Source: an uncultured Chitinophaga sp.
Lineage (GTDB): Bacteria; Bacteroidota; Bacteroidia; Chitinophagales; Chitinophagaceae
Assembly (NCBI RefSeq): GCF_902168175.1
Contig: NZ_CABHOU010000095.1
Location: forward strand, 434,001-498,000
Length of the DNA stretch: 64,000 nt
Reading direction: 5' to 3'
Positions 33,389-42,190 of this stretch are shown here, piece after piece. Positions within the stretch are counted from its first letter, which is position 1; every line of letters starts with the position of its first letter. The position numbers and the translations under genes are program-made. Below the pieces are notes generated by a model, which worked only from the letters and a program-made list of their open reading frames with translations, searched no databases and was not told the DNA's origin.

Positions 33389-34258
33389 ATGGGTCATAAA
33401 TACGTTAGCATCCTGCTACGGGTGGTACTATTGATTATATTATGTTCGCACGGCTTTTCGTGCGAAAAGACCGATGATGCACCTAATCCGGTAACAGCTG
33501 CTTATGATACTAATGCGGCATTGCAATGTGAGCCAGAACGTTTTGGCTGGGGCAATGGCAGTGGTACAGAGAAGATTGATAACGGTTATCCCTATATATT
33601 CCGCAAAACCTATAATGCCGCAGGCGAGCCTTATTCGCTGCAGGCCAATACAGCAGCCAATTATGGCCGTCATTTTGATTTAAAGGTGAGTCGCGACAGC
33701 AATCGTGTGTCGCTGATAAGACCAACAGACGGGCATGAGGTGTTAGTAGCTACCGTCGACAGTTTGGGCAGGGCTGTTCAAACCATGTTCCGTTCCGCGC
33801 CAGAGGGTAAGGCAGGATTTAAGCTTTCCATGAACTTCTTTTATAATAGTGACGGTCGCCTGTCCAAATTTACCTGGGGGCACGATCTTCATGGGGTATT
33901 TAACGTAACCTACGATACCCAGGGCAATATAACGTCCATAGCCGACCGCGATACCACAGGTCTTCGCTTTGTATACACCTACGATTATTCGCAGCCGCCG
34001 GTAAAAGGCGTAGTGTACGACGAAGAGCGCGGCGATGCCATGATCGGTATTAACCTGCTGGAGTCGCTGGGTTATCTTCACCTGCGGCCTAACCACCTGC
34101 GTAAGTCTGCCGAGTCATGGTCGGGCAATTACAGGCTGGAGCGCAAGGAATACACCGCCCACGTGGTAAACGCCATTGGTTATGTAACTTCCTACACTGC
34201 CTTTAGCAGCAGTTCTTCCTCACATACCTACTACACCGACTGGAAGTGTAAAAAATAA
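33389..34258 (+). CDS. Hypothetical lipoprotein
   Basis: A 289-residue protein with a lipoprotein signal: the hydrophobic stretch LRVVLLIILCSHGFSC ends in a lipobox with cysteine 25. The mature part has beta-strand-rich repeats with tracts such as YNSDGRLSKFTWGHD and YDTQGNITSIADRD. These recall the YD-type repeats of DUF4595-like lipoproteins common in Bacteroidota, in which text-like strands of about 20 residues recur. No catalytic motif is visible and the function is unknown. It should sit in the outer membrane. It is separate from the sigma gene downstream. Confidence 0.8.
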   Translation: MGHKYVSILLRVVLLIILCSHGFSCEKTDDAPNPVTAAYDTNAALQCEPERFGWGNGSGTEKIDNGYPYIFRKTYNAAGEPYSLQANTAANYGRHFDLKVSRDSNRVSLIRPTDGHEVLVATVDSLGRAVQTMFRSAPEGKAGFKLSMNFFYNSDGRLSKFTWGHDLHGVFNVTYDTQGNITSIADRDTTGLRFVYTYDYSQPPVKGVVYDEERGDAMIGINLLESLGYLHLRPNHLRKSAESWSGNYRLERKEYTAHVVNAIGYVTSYTAFSSSSSSHTYYTDWKCKK

Positions 34259-34432
34259 GCCCTCTTTTCTTTTCTGACATTTTGTTTATTTTTGAAAAAA
34301 CCGTAGCCGGCATGCCGCCGGATTGTGATTTATCTGAGAGCCGGGAATACCAATTAGACGAACCAAATTTAATCGACCAGATCAACAATTAATAACTGCA
34401 CATGCGGGGTATTCCGGTAAACAAGTTCGTAA

Positions 34433-35026
34433 ATGAAATATAGCGGATCGGAAGAGGAGGAGTTGGTGAATTTATTTACTGCAGGGAGTGAAGCCGCTTT
34501 TGCGGAACTTTATCGCCGTTATCATGCAGGAGTATACACCTATTTGCTCCGTTTTGTAAAAGTACCGGCACTTGCCGAAGACCTGGTGCACGATGTGTTC
34601 GTGAAGCTTTGGGAGCTTCGGGAACGTGTACAGATAACCAGTTCTTTTTCCGCCTACCTGTACCGCGCCTGCCGCAATCACGCTATCAATCGCCTTAAAC
34701 AAATAGCCTCCGACCGCGAACTGCGCGAGCAGGTAATGGTACACCTGGCCCCCCTGGTGCCCGAAGCCGCTGTTAGTCCCCTTAAAATGCAGCAGTACGA
34801 ACGTTTAATGAAACACGCCATCGACCAGTTGCCGCCTCAGCGCCGCAAAGTGTTTCTGCTCTGCCGCGAAGAGGGCAAAACCTATAACGAAGCGGCCGAA
34901 ATCCTTGGCCTGTCGCGCAATACCGTAAAAGAACACATGGTATATGCCATGCGTTTCCTGAAGGTGTACCTGTTTGAGCATGGCGACATCGTACTTTTCT
35001 TTCTCCTTTTTGCAAATGTGAAGTAG
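34433..35026 (+). CDS. ECF sigma factor, FecI type (first TonB-receptor locus)
   Basis: A 197-residue sigma-70 factor of the Bacteroidota FecI-like group. Region 2 is seen in FAELYRRYHAGVYTYLLRFV...AEDLVHDVFVKLWELRERV and SAYLYRACRNHAINRLKQ. Region 4 is QLPPQRRKVFLLCREEGKTYNEAAEILGLSRNTVKEHMVYAMRFL. It ends with a hydrophobic tail (VLFFLLFANVK). It should be held inactive by the FecR-like protein downstream and turn on the SusC/SusD genes when the receptor binds its ligand. The 209-bp gap before fecR, with a dispersed repeat, is unusual for such pairs. Confidence 0.93.
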   Translation: MKYSGSEEEELVNLFTAGSEAAFAELYRRYHAGVYTYLLRFVKVPALAEDLVHDVFVKLWELRERVQITSSFSAYLYRACRNHAINRLKQIASDRELREQVMVHLAPLVPEAAVSPLKMQQYERLMKHAIDQLPPQRRKVFLLCREEGKTYNEAAEILGLSRNTVKEHMVYAMRFLKVYLFEHGDIVLFFLLFANVK

Positions 35027-35040
35027 GCGTATACATCGCC
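35026..35040. repeat. Degenerate GTATAC palindrome
   Basis: GGCGTATACATCGCC, an imperfect version of the GTGTATACAC palindrome of other gaps, directly after the sigma-factor stop codon. Confidence 0.5.
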
Positions 35041-35082
35041 GCGACCGGGAATAACTGGATGTTGCCCAATGTTGTTACAGCT

Positions 35083-35112
35083 GCTGAAGAGAGTGACACA
35101 ACGGCGGCTGAA
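35083..35112 (+). repeat. Dispersed repeat, copy R7
   Basis: Contains GAAGAGAGTGACACAACGGC followed by GGCTGAAT and preceded by GCCCAATGTTGTTACAG. It is a single copy here, sitting between a sigma gene and its fecR. Confidence 0.9.
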
Positions 35113-35235
35113 TACAGTGCCATAGCCCGTTTCCACCCCTTAATATTCCTTCGTAAAACTTTTTTTCTACCTGCACCCACCTTACCCCTTTTGTTTTTTG
35201 TCTTATTATCAGAACACCTTAATGTGTTCCCGATT

Positions 35236-36396
35236 ATGCAGCACAGTGCCCAATATTACAGGGAGTTAATGCAGCGGTACACCGACGGTACCTGCACACC
35301 GGAGGAAGTGGCCGAACTTTTCAGTTACCTGGAAAGCGATGAGGCAGCCCGTTTGCTGGTGGAGCATAACCGCAAAGTGTACGAACAGTCCATGGCCAAC
35401 CCGGGTAAGATTTCCCCCGAAGCAAGCCTGCGTATGCAGGAGCGGATCATGCAAAGCATACAACCTGCGCGTAAAACGGCCTTTATCCGCCGGCCCGTTT
35501 TCCGTTATGCAGCCGCTGCGGCACTTATTATGCTGGCGGCAACAGGTGCTTACCACTGGATAGCACCAGGCCCGGCGCAACCACTTACCGTTAACACAAC
35601 TAAACCGGCCGCCAATGATGTGGCGCCGGGTAGCGATAAAGCAGTGCTCACCCTGGGCGATGGCAGCACCGTGGAGCTGGACAGCGCCGGCAACCGGGTT
35701 ATTCAGAACGGTGTTAGCCAGCAACAGGGACATCTGAAATACGAAGGCACAGCGCAAAACATTGCGCCCGTATTTAATACCCTCACCACGCCAAAGGCCG
35801 GACAGTACCAGGTTACCCTGCCCGATGGCAGCCGTGTATGGCTGAATGCCGCATCATCTCTCACTTTTCCTACAGCCTACACCGGTAACGAGAGAAGCGT
35901 AACGCTCACCGGAGAAGCTTATTTCGAGATAGCCGCCCATACGAAACCCTTCAAAGTAAAGGTGGATGGTATGGAAGTACAGGTATTAGGCACCCGGTTT
36001 AACGTAATGGCTTATGCAGACGAAAAGCTGCATGCCACCACGCTGCTGCAGGGAGCGGTGAAAGTGATCAGCGGCACCACACAAAACATCCTGAAACCAG
36101 GCTCCCAGGCGATATTAGATCAGCAAAACAAACAAGTACAGGTACAAACCGTTGACTTAGATAAAGTGATTGCCTGGAAAACAGGCTTCTTCGAGTTCGA
36201 TGATGTAGCACTCCCCGTTATTATGCGCCAGATAGCGCGCTGGTACGATGTGGAGATAGAATATAAAGGACGTAACCATTCCGACGGTTTTGGCGGCCGT
36301 ATTAGCCGTAACCTGCCACTGTCGGACATTCTCAGACTATTACACGTGAACGGCGTAGAGTGCCGTATAGAAGGTAGAAAAGTGATCGTATTATAA
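35236..36396 (+). CDS. FecR-family anti-sigma factor (first TonB-receptor locus)
   Basis: A 386-residue inner-membrane regulator. The N-terminal cytoplasmic part (MQHSAQYYRELMQRYTDGTCTPEEVAELFSYL...) should bind the sigma factor. One membrane segment lies at about 96-112 (YAAAAALIMLAATGAYHWI). The FecR domain has LPDGSRVWLNAASSLTFPTAY...VTLTGEAYFEIA and VQVLGTRFNVMAY. The C-terminal DUF4974-type domain is FFEFDDVALPVIMRQIARWYDVEIEY. It passes a signal from the STN domain of the receptor to the sigma factor. ATG at 35236 fits the family; an upstream frame to 35059 runs through the repeat R7 and is rejected. Confidence 0.93.
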   Translation: MQHSAQYYRELMQRYTDGTCTPEEVAELFSYLESDEAARLLVEHNRKVYEQSMANPGKISPEASLRMQERIMQSIQPARKTAFIRRPVFRYAAAAALIMLAATGAYHWIAPGPAQPLTVNTTKPAANDVAPGSDKAVLTLGDGSTVELDSAGNRVIQNGVSQQQGHLKYEGTAQNIAPVFNTLTTPKAGQYQVTLPDGSRVWLNAASSLTFPTAYTGNERSVTLTGEAYFEIAAHTKPFKVKVDGMEVQVLGTRFNVMAYADEKLHATTLLQGAVKVISGTTQNILKPGSQAILDQQNKQVQVQTVDLDKVIAWKTGFFEFDDVALPVIMRQIARWYDVEIEYKGRNHSDGFGGRISRNLPLSDILRLLHVNGVECRIEGRKVIVL

Positions 36397-36457
36397 GAAC
36401 AACCAATTATAAGATATATGTAGATCTATGATTTCAGGGAACACCCATATGTAAAAG

Positions 36458-36486
36458 AACAGGGAGTGCTGGTAACACTCCCTGTT
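36458..36486 (+). terminator. Terminator after the first fecR
   Basis: The perfect 11-bp stem AACAGGGAGTG / CACTCCCTGTT has a 7-base loop and is followed by TAAAAG. Its strength lies in the stem; the T-run is weak. It separates the sigma/fecR unit from susC. Confidence 0.7.
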
Positions 36487-36565
36487 TAAAAGATTTGGGT
36501 AATCCGTAAAACAACTATTCCGGTTAAAGACAATTTATTTCAGAATTCCCAAACGCTACAAAAGT

Positions 36566-39500
36566 ATGAATTTACGCTTTCGTGGTAAGACTTTGTATAC
36601 AACAAAGTTTTTATCAGCCAAAATTGTATTGGTTATGAAAATGACCGCATTGCTGCTACTGGTCGCCTGTTTACATATTAGTGCCAAGGGAGTGTCGCAA
36701 AATGTGACCCTTTCGCTGAAGAATGCCTCACTGGGTAAGCTTTTTAAAGAGATTTCCCGCCAAACGGGGGTATCTATTGTATATAAAGAAAAATTGCTGG
36801 CGAACACCTCGCCGGTTACGATAAATGTAGATAATGCACCTATCCGCCAGGTCTTGGACGAGGCATTGAAAAACCAGCCAATTGGCTACACCGTGGAACA
36901 CAATATGATCATTACCCGATCCCGGCCCGCAGACGCAGCTCCTGCCGCCCTCGACACGCTTATTACCGTTAACGGTAAGGTAAGCGATGAAAAGGGCGGC
37001 CCGCTGCCGGGCACTACGGTACTGGTAATGGGGCTGCAACAGGCCACAGCCGTATCGGCACAAGGTGTATACTCCATTAAAAATGTTCCGGTAAATGCTA
37101 CCCTGGTATTTAGCTATATGGGTTATACCACAGAGCGCATCCCTGTAAATAAACGCACCGTAATCGATGTGGTGTTAAAAGAAGACCGCGCACAACTGGA
37201 GCAGGTGGTAGTAGTAGGGTATGGCTCCCGCAAACGCAGCGACGTTACCGGTTCTATATCTTCCATTCCAGCCGGCCGTTTATCTAAGCTGCCTGTTACA
37301 AATGTGCTGCAGGCTATGCAGGGCGTAGTGGCAGGTGTTAACATCAGTGCGGGCAGTAACGCGCCGGGCCGTGTAGCGGCTTTTAATATCCGCGGTGTTA
37401 AATCTATTGCCGCCAGCAACAACCCGCTGGTAGTGCTGGACGGTACGCCTTTCTCTGGTTCGTACAATGATATTAATCCGAGCGACATCGCCTCTGTAGA
37501 TATCCTGAAAGATGTTTCGGCTACTGCTATTTACGGGGCACGCGGTGCGAACGGTGTGGTGATGATCACTACCAAACGCGGTAAAACGGGCAAGCCGGTT
37601 ATTACTTACAGCGGTTATACCGGCATCGAAAATGCAGGACATATCGTAGAGCCCATGAGCGCAGCGCAGTATGTGCAGAAGTATAAGGATTTCGTTACAC
37701 AGAAAGGTATTTCCAATGCACCGGTAGTGCCAAACCTTGCAGAGCAGCAGAACTACGAAAAAGGGATTGCTGTTAACTGGATGGACGAAATTCAACAACA
37801 GGGCCTTATCAATAATCACGAACTAAACATATCAGGCGGTACGGATAATGTAAAGTATTATTTGTCGGGCGGCTACCTGAAAGAAAAAGGTATACTGAAA
37901 GGGTATCAGTACAACCGCTTCTCCATCCGCTCTAACCTCGAGGCCAACATTACTTCGTGGTTAAAGTCGGGCACGAATTTGTTTTTTGTGAACAACAACT
38001 ATGATGGTGGTGTGGCTAACCTTTATATGGCCACTGTGATGAGCCCGTACGGTGATCTTTACGGCACCAATGGCGATTATGCCATTTACCCTATGAACCC
38101 GGAAACGCTGTATACCAATCCCCTGTTGGGTTTGTATAATCCGTACCTGAACCGCAACCGCAACCTGAGTGGCAATACTTACCTGGAATTGTCGCCCCTT
38201 ATTTCCGGTCTGAAATACAGGCTGAATGTATCGGCCGGGTTAGTAAAAGGCGATACTGCATCTTATACCGGGCGTAATATGGGTGATATGAAAGGAACGG
38301 CCAGCGTAACAGCCGGAGAAGGTGTTAACTGGCTGGTGGAAAACATTCTTTCGTACACCAAAACCATTGATAAACACAACTTCGATGTAACGTTATTATA
38401 CAGTGCCCAGGAGGAAAAAATGAAGCTGGTATCGGCCAACGCTAACACCTTTATTAACGATGCGCTTACTTACCATAACCTTGCTGCCGGCCAGAACCAG
38501 ACCACCGCCTCACGTAACGTTGGTAGTCAGTTGGTATCGCAAATGGCAAGGGTAAACTATAATTACGACAGCAGGTACCTGTTTACTGCCACTGTACGGC
38601 ACGATGGTTACTCGGGTTTTGGTCCGGGTAAAAAGTATGGTACGTTTCCTTCTGTGGCGTTGGGATGGAATATCACCAACGAGTCTTTTATGAAGAGTGT
38701 GCCGGTTATCAATTCACTTAAACTGCGTGCTTCATACGGCCTGAGCGGCAACATGGGCGTATCTCCTTACAGAACGATCAGCCAGTATGGCACCGCAGCT
38801 TACATTTACGATGGCGTAACGGCTATTGGTGTAATTCCAGGTACGTTAGGTAATAAACAATTGCAGTGGGAAAGCACCAAAGGGTTAAATGTGGGCCTCG
38901 ATTTCAGTGTACTCGACTCAAGACTCAGCGGTAGTGTTGAAGCCTATAAATCGAACACGTACGACCTGTTGCTGAACCGCAGTATTCCGGTTATTTCCGG
39001 TTATTCCACCATCCTCGATAACGTTGGTAAAACAGAAAACACTGGTCTTGAAATTACCCTGAACAGCGAAAACATCCGCAGCAGTCAGTTTGGCTGGACT
39101 ACCAACTTCAACATCTCCTTTAACAGGAACAAAATCGTTGATCTGTATGGTGATAACAAAGATGATGTGGGTAATAAGATGTTCATCGGTAAACCACTGC
39201 GGGCCATTTATGATTATAAAGTAATTGGTGTTTGGCAGGAAGGAGAAGACTTTTCCAGTGATGCTACTGCCAAACCAGGTTACCTGAAATTCGCAGATAT
39301 TGATGGTGTGAAAGGTATTACTTCTGCAGACAGGGTGTACCAGGGTACAGAGTTGCCCAGGCACCTGGCAGGCTTAACCAACACCTTTACTTACCGCGAC
39401 TTTACGCTCAACATCTTCCTGCAAACATCCCAGGGGGGCACGAAGTCGAACCCAACGTACGATAACCGCGATCAGAACGGGCGTATCAATTTGCCAGCTG

Positions 39501-39829
39501 CGATGCCTTACTGGACATCCGAAAACAAAAGCAACACCGCTCCGTCACTGGCATTCGAAAACTCGCGTGGTTACCTGTACCCGGTGTCGTCTGCCTACAT
39601 CCGTTTAAAAGATATTACGTTCAGCTACACCGTACCGAAAGAACTTTTGAACCGTTACCGCATTGCCAATATGACCGCCTACATCAGCGGTCGTAACCTA
39701 GCCACCATAACCGACTGGATAGGCTGGGACCCGGAGGCCGACCCCGCGGACAGGAGTACTCAGCAGGGCAGCGGTTATTATCCGCAGGTGCGTACCATCA
39801 TTGTGGGTGTGAATGTCGGTTTACAATAA
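36566..39829 (+). CDS. SusC/RagA-family TonB-dependent outer-membrane receptor with STN domain
   Basis: A 1087-residue receptor. A signal segment (MKMTALLLLVACLHISAKG) is followed by an STN signalling domain (about 46-115), a carboxypeptidase-like beta-sandwich (NGKVSDEKGGPLPGTTVLV, about 134-205), then the SusC plug signature QVVVVGYGSRKRSDVTGSI near 212, and a barrel ending with the aromatic-type C-terminus VGVNVGLQ. The STN domain means it not only imports but also signals to the FecR at 35236. It forms a complex with the SusD lipoprotein encoded 25 bp downstream. Substrates of such pairs are usually glycans or peptides; no glycoside hydrolase is nearby, so the ligand is unknown. Confidence 0.95.
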   Translation: MNLRFRGKTLYTTKFLSAKIVLVMKMTALLLLVACLHISAKGVSQNVTLSLKNASLGKLFKEISRQTGVSIVYKEKLLANTSPVTINVDNAPIRQVLDEALKNQPIGYTVEHNMIITRSRPADAAPAALDTLITVNGKVSDEKGGPLPGTTVLVMGLQQATAVSAQGVYSIKNVPVNATLVFSYMGYTTERIPVNKRTVIDVVLKEDRAQLEQVVVVGYGSRKRSDVTGSISSIPAGRLSKLPVTNVLQAMQGVVAGVNISAGSNAPGRVAAFNIRGVKSIAASNNPLVVLDGTPFSGSYNDINPSDIASVDILKDVSATAIYGARGANGVVMITTKRGKTGKPVITYSGYTGIENAGHIVEPMSAAQYVQKYKDFVTQKGISNAPVVPNLAEQQNYEKGIAVNWMDEIQQQGLINNHELNISGGTDNVKYYLSGGYLKEKGILKGYQYNRFSIRSNLEANITSWLKSGTNLFFVNNNYDGGVANLYMATVMSPYGDLYGTNGDYAIYPMNPETLYTNPLLGLYNPYLNRNRNLSGNTYLELSPLISGLKYRLNVSAGLVKGDTASYTGRNMGDMKGTASVTAGEGVNWLVENILSYTKTIDKHNFDVTLLYSAQEEKMKLVSANANTFINDALTYHNLAAGQNQTTASRNVGSQLVSQMARVNYNYDSRYLFTATVRHDGYSGFGPGKKYGTFPSVALGWNITNESFMKSVPVINSLKLRASYGLSGNMGVSPYRTISQYGTAAYIYDGVTAIGVIPGTLGNKQLQWESTKGLNVGLDFSVLDSRLSGSVEAYKSNTYDLLLNRSIPVISGYSTILDNVGKTENTGLEITLNSENIRSSQFGWTTNFNISFNRNKIVDLYGDNKDDVGNKMFIGKPLRAIYDYKVIGVWQEGEDFSSDATAKPGYLKFADIDGVKGITSADRVYQGTELPRHLAGLTNTFTYRDFTLNIFLQTSQGGTKSNPTYDNRDQNGRINLPAAMPYWTSENKSNTAPSLAFENSRGYLYPVSSAYIRLKDITFSYTVPKELLNRYRIANMTAYISGRNLATITDWIGWDPEADPADRSTQQGSGYYPQVRTIIVGVNVGLQ

Positions 39830-39854
39830 GTGCTTAGTTAAAAAAAGTAACAAC

Positions 39855-41456
39855 ATGAACAAACGAACTTTTATATATCGCATGGGTATGGCTCTTATAG
39901 CAGCTGTACTTTTTACCGCCTGCCAGGATAAGTTCCTGGAAGAAGATTTTAAAGCGGGTTACTCCGGCGACGCCATTATCGACGATGCCGGTTTCAGGGC
40001 TGCTATTGCAGGTTTGCAGACAACTTTTCGCAATAATGATTACTCCAGTGTACAGGGAGGCCTGGCCAGTTTGGCAGTAGGTACAGACATTGCTGTGGGC
40101 GGACAAATAGTGGGTGCTTATATGTCGGGCTTCCAGGACTACAAACAGCTGATACCGCAGGATGCCAGTGCGAAGTTTCACTGGACCTGGTGTTACAAAA
40201 TCATCAATCTTTCCAATAACATTATACAGGCGGCTAATGGTCCGGCTGTTACATTAACTACAGCACAAAAGGCTTTATACATTGCAGAAGCCAGCTTCTA
40301 CCGTGGTTATGCTTATAACTTTTTATCGATCCTGTTTGGGGGTGTGCCGGTTTTAACAGCACCGGTTACGGCACCTAAAACGGATTATGTAAGGGCTACT
40401 AAAGCCGAAGTACTGCGCCTTATTATCAGCGATCTGAAATACGCTTCCGAAAACCTCCCCGATATTAGTAAAGTAGCATCGCAGGGACGTATAAACCAGG
40501 CGGCTGCATTACAATTGCTCGCCGAAGCTTACCTGCGTGCGGGTAAGGGCGATAGTGCTGAAATAGCCACTAAGGCCATAATTGGCAGCAACCTGTTTTC
40601 GCTGGTAAAAGCCCGCTATGGTATAAATAAAGACAAGCCAGGCGACCCTTTTTACGATATGTTCGTGTATGGTAATCAACGTCGCAGTCAGGGTAACACC
40701 GAAGCTATATGGGTAGTAGAACAACAGTACAACGTGAACGGTGGCGGCCTGCCTGCCGATAATACCGGCGACCAGCACCGCAGGGAATGGGTGCCTTTTT
40801 ATGTGAACGTATCAGGTATGCTGGTAGCCGATTCACTGGGTGGCCGCGGTATCGGGCGTATTCGTCCGACGAACTGGTGGGTGTACCAGTTGTATGAGCC
40901 GAACGATATGCGCAATTCTCCTTACAACCTGCGTCGTAACTATTACTACAATAATCCGGCTAACGCCAGGTACGGACAGCGCGTGGTGCTTACAGGCAAC
41001 CTCGATACCACACAAAACGCCTATGCGCACAACACCAAATGGTACTACAGCGATCCTTCCGATGTGCTGGTAACCAATACCTACAAAGACCGTATTATGA
41101 TGCGCCTCGCCGAAACGTATTTGTTGCAGGCCGAAGCACAGTTGATGCAGAATAAAACAGACGATGCGGCCATCAGCATCAACGAAGTGCGCACACGCGC
41201 AAATGTTGCCGGTGTCAGCGGCGCACAGGTAACGCTGGATTTTATTCTGGACGAACGGGCACGCGAACTTACCGGTGAGGAGAATCGCCGCCTTACCCTG
41301 GCCCGTACCGAAACCCTGGTGGCCAGAACAAAGAAATACAACCCGGTAGCCGGTCCTACCATCATGGACCATAATAACCTCCTCCCCATTCCGCAATCAG
41401 AAATCGACCTGAATAAGGACGCGAAGCTGGAGCAGAACCCGGACTATATAAAATAG
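39855..41456 (+). CDS. SusD/RagB-family surface lipoprotein
   Basis: A 533-residue lipoprotein with signal MNKRTFIYRMGMALIAAVLFTAC, where the lipobox cysteine is residue 23. It is followed by the SusD helical fold: KIINLSNNIIQAANG, AEASFYRGYAYNFLSILFGGVPVL, then a C-terminal half with RLAETYLLQAEAQLMQNKTDDA, INEVRTRANV, DFILDERARELTGEENRR and the typical ending NLLPIPQSEIDLN. It caps the SusC barrel and binds the substrate at the cell surface. The ATG at 39855 gives the signal peptide; an upstream start within susC (39813) is unlikely. It ends with a terminator. Confidence 0.95.
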   Translation: MNKRTFIYRMGMALIAAVLFTACQDKFLEEDFKAGYSGDAIIDDAGFRAAIAGLQTTFRNNDYSSVQGGLASLAVGTDIAVGGQIVGAYMSGFQDYKQLIPQDASAKFHWTWCYKIINLSNNIIQAANGPAVTLTTAQKALYIAEASFYRGYAYNFLSILFGGVPVLTAPVTAPKTDYVRATKAEVLRLIISDLKYASENLPDISKVASQGRINQAAALQLLAEAYLRAGKGDSAEIATKAIIGSNLFSLVKARYGINKDKPGDPFYDMFVYGNQRRSQGNTEAIWVVEQQYNVNGGGLPADNTGDQHRREWVPFYVNVSGMLVADSLGGRGIGRIRPTNWWVYQLYEPNDMRNSPYNLRRNYYYNNPANARYGQRVVLTGNLDTTQNAYAHNTKWYYSDPSDVLVTNTYKDRIMMRLAETYLLQAEAQLMQNKTDDAAISINEVRTRANVAGVSGAQVTLDFILDERARELTGEENRRLTLARTETLVARTKKYNPVAGPTIMDHNNLLPIPQSEIDLNKDAKLEQNPDYIK

Positions 41457-41484
41457 CTTTTACAGAAAAAATCACATGGATGAT

Positions 41485-41517
41485 ATCCCTGCCTGGCTTC
41501 CCGGGCGGGGATTTTTT
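41485..41517 (+). terminator. Terminator of the susCD unit
   Basis: The stem ATCCCTGCCTGG / CCGGGCGGGGAT (two wobbles) with a four-base loop is followed by six T. Confidence 0.8.
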
Positions 41518-41623
41518 ATGTCCCCCATTGTTAACCTTATGGTAACACGTGCCGGTATAAAAAATCGCCCGTAAATGTGTCTTTTTATGTGAACAGAGAA
41601 ATCAAACCAGCCGCTTTACGGGT

Positions 41624-42190
41624 ATGAGTCAGCACGTGGACGAACTTTTATGGGAGTATATAAGGCAGGATGATCACAAAGCCTTCGAGGTGCTTTTTGT
41701 AAGATATTACAGGGAGCTCACGAATACCGCATTCTATTACAGCAGCAATAGTGAAGAGGCAGAAGAAGTAGCGGCCGATGTGTTACATCGTTTGTGGCAG
41801 CGCAGGGACGCGCTGGAGATAGGAAGCAGTTTAAAAGCCTACCTGAAAGTAGCCACCCGCAACGCCACCTTTAATATGTTGCGTAAGAAGATGCTTGTAA
41901 TGGAGGAACTCACCGACAATGTGGCCAACGATTACAGCACCGCGGCCGACGACCGGCTGGCGGTAAAAGATATAGAAGATGATATAACCAAAGCCCTGGC
42001 CCAACTTACTGCCAGGCAGCGGGAAATTTTCCGCATGTATCGTTTCCAGGACTACGATGCCGCAGAAATAGCGCAACTGCTCAACCTTTCGGAAGGCACC
42101 GTAAACTACCAGTTGCATAAGGCGAATAAAAGATTAAAAGAGTACTTCAGGGTATTATCCAAAAAGACAGGCCAACTATCAACAGATTGA
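41624..42190 (+). CDS. ECF sigma factor, FecI type (second TonB-receptor locus)
   Basis: A 188-residue ECF sigma factor. Region 2: FEVLFVRYYRELTNTAFYYSSNSEEAEEVAADVLHRLWQRRD and SLKAYLKVATRNATFNMLRKK. Region 4: LTARQREIFRMYRFQDYDAAEIAQLLNLSEGTVNYQLHKANKRLKEYF. It is probably controlled by the FecR product whose gene overlaps its stop codon. Similarity to the first FecI factor is only general, so they likely serve different receptors. Confidence 0.93.
   Translation: MSQHVDELLWEYIRQDDHKAFEVLFVRYYRELTNTAFYYSSNSEEAEEVAADVLHRLWQRRDALEIGSSLKAYLKVATRNATFNMLRKKMLVMEELTDNVANDYSTAADDRLAVKDIEDDITKALAQLTARQREIFRMYRFQDYDAAEIAQLLNLSEGTVNYQLHKANKRLKEYFRVLSKKTGQLSTD

Noticed and set aside
35059..35235. N-terminal extension of the first FecR
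   Set aside because: It would translate repeat R7; the FecR family starts at the MQHSAQYY methionine.
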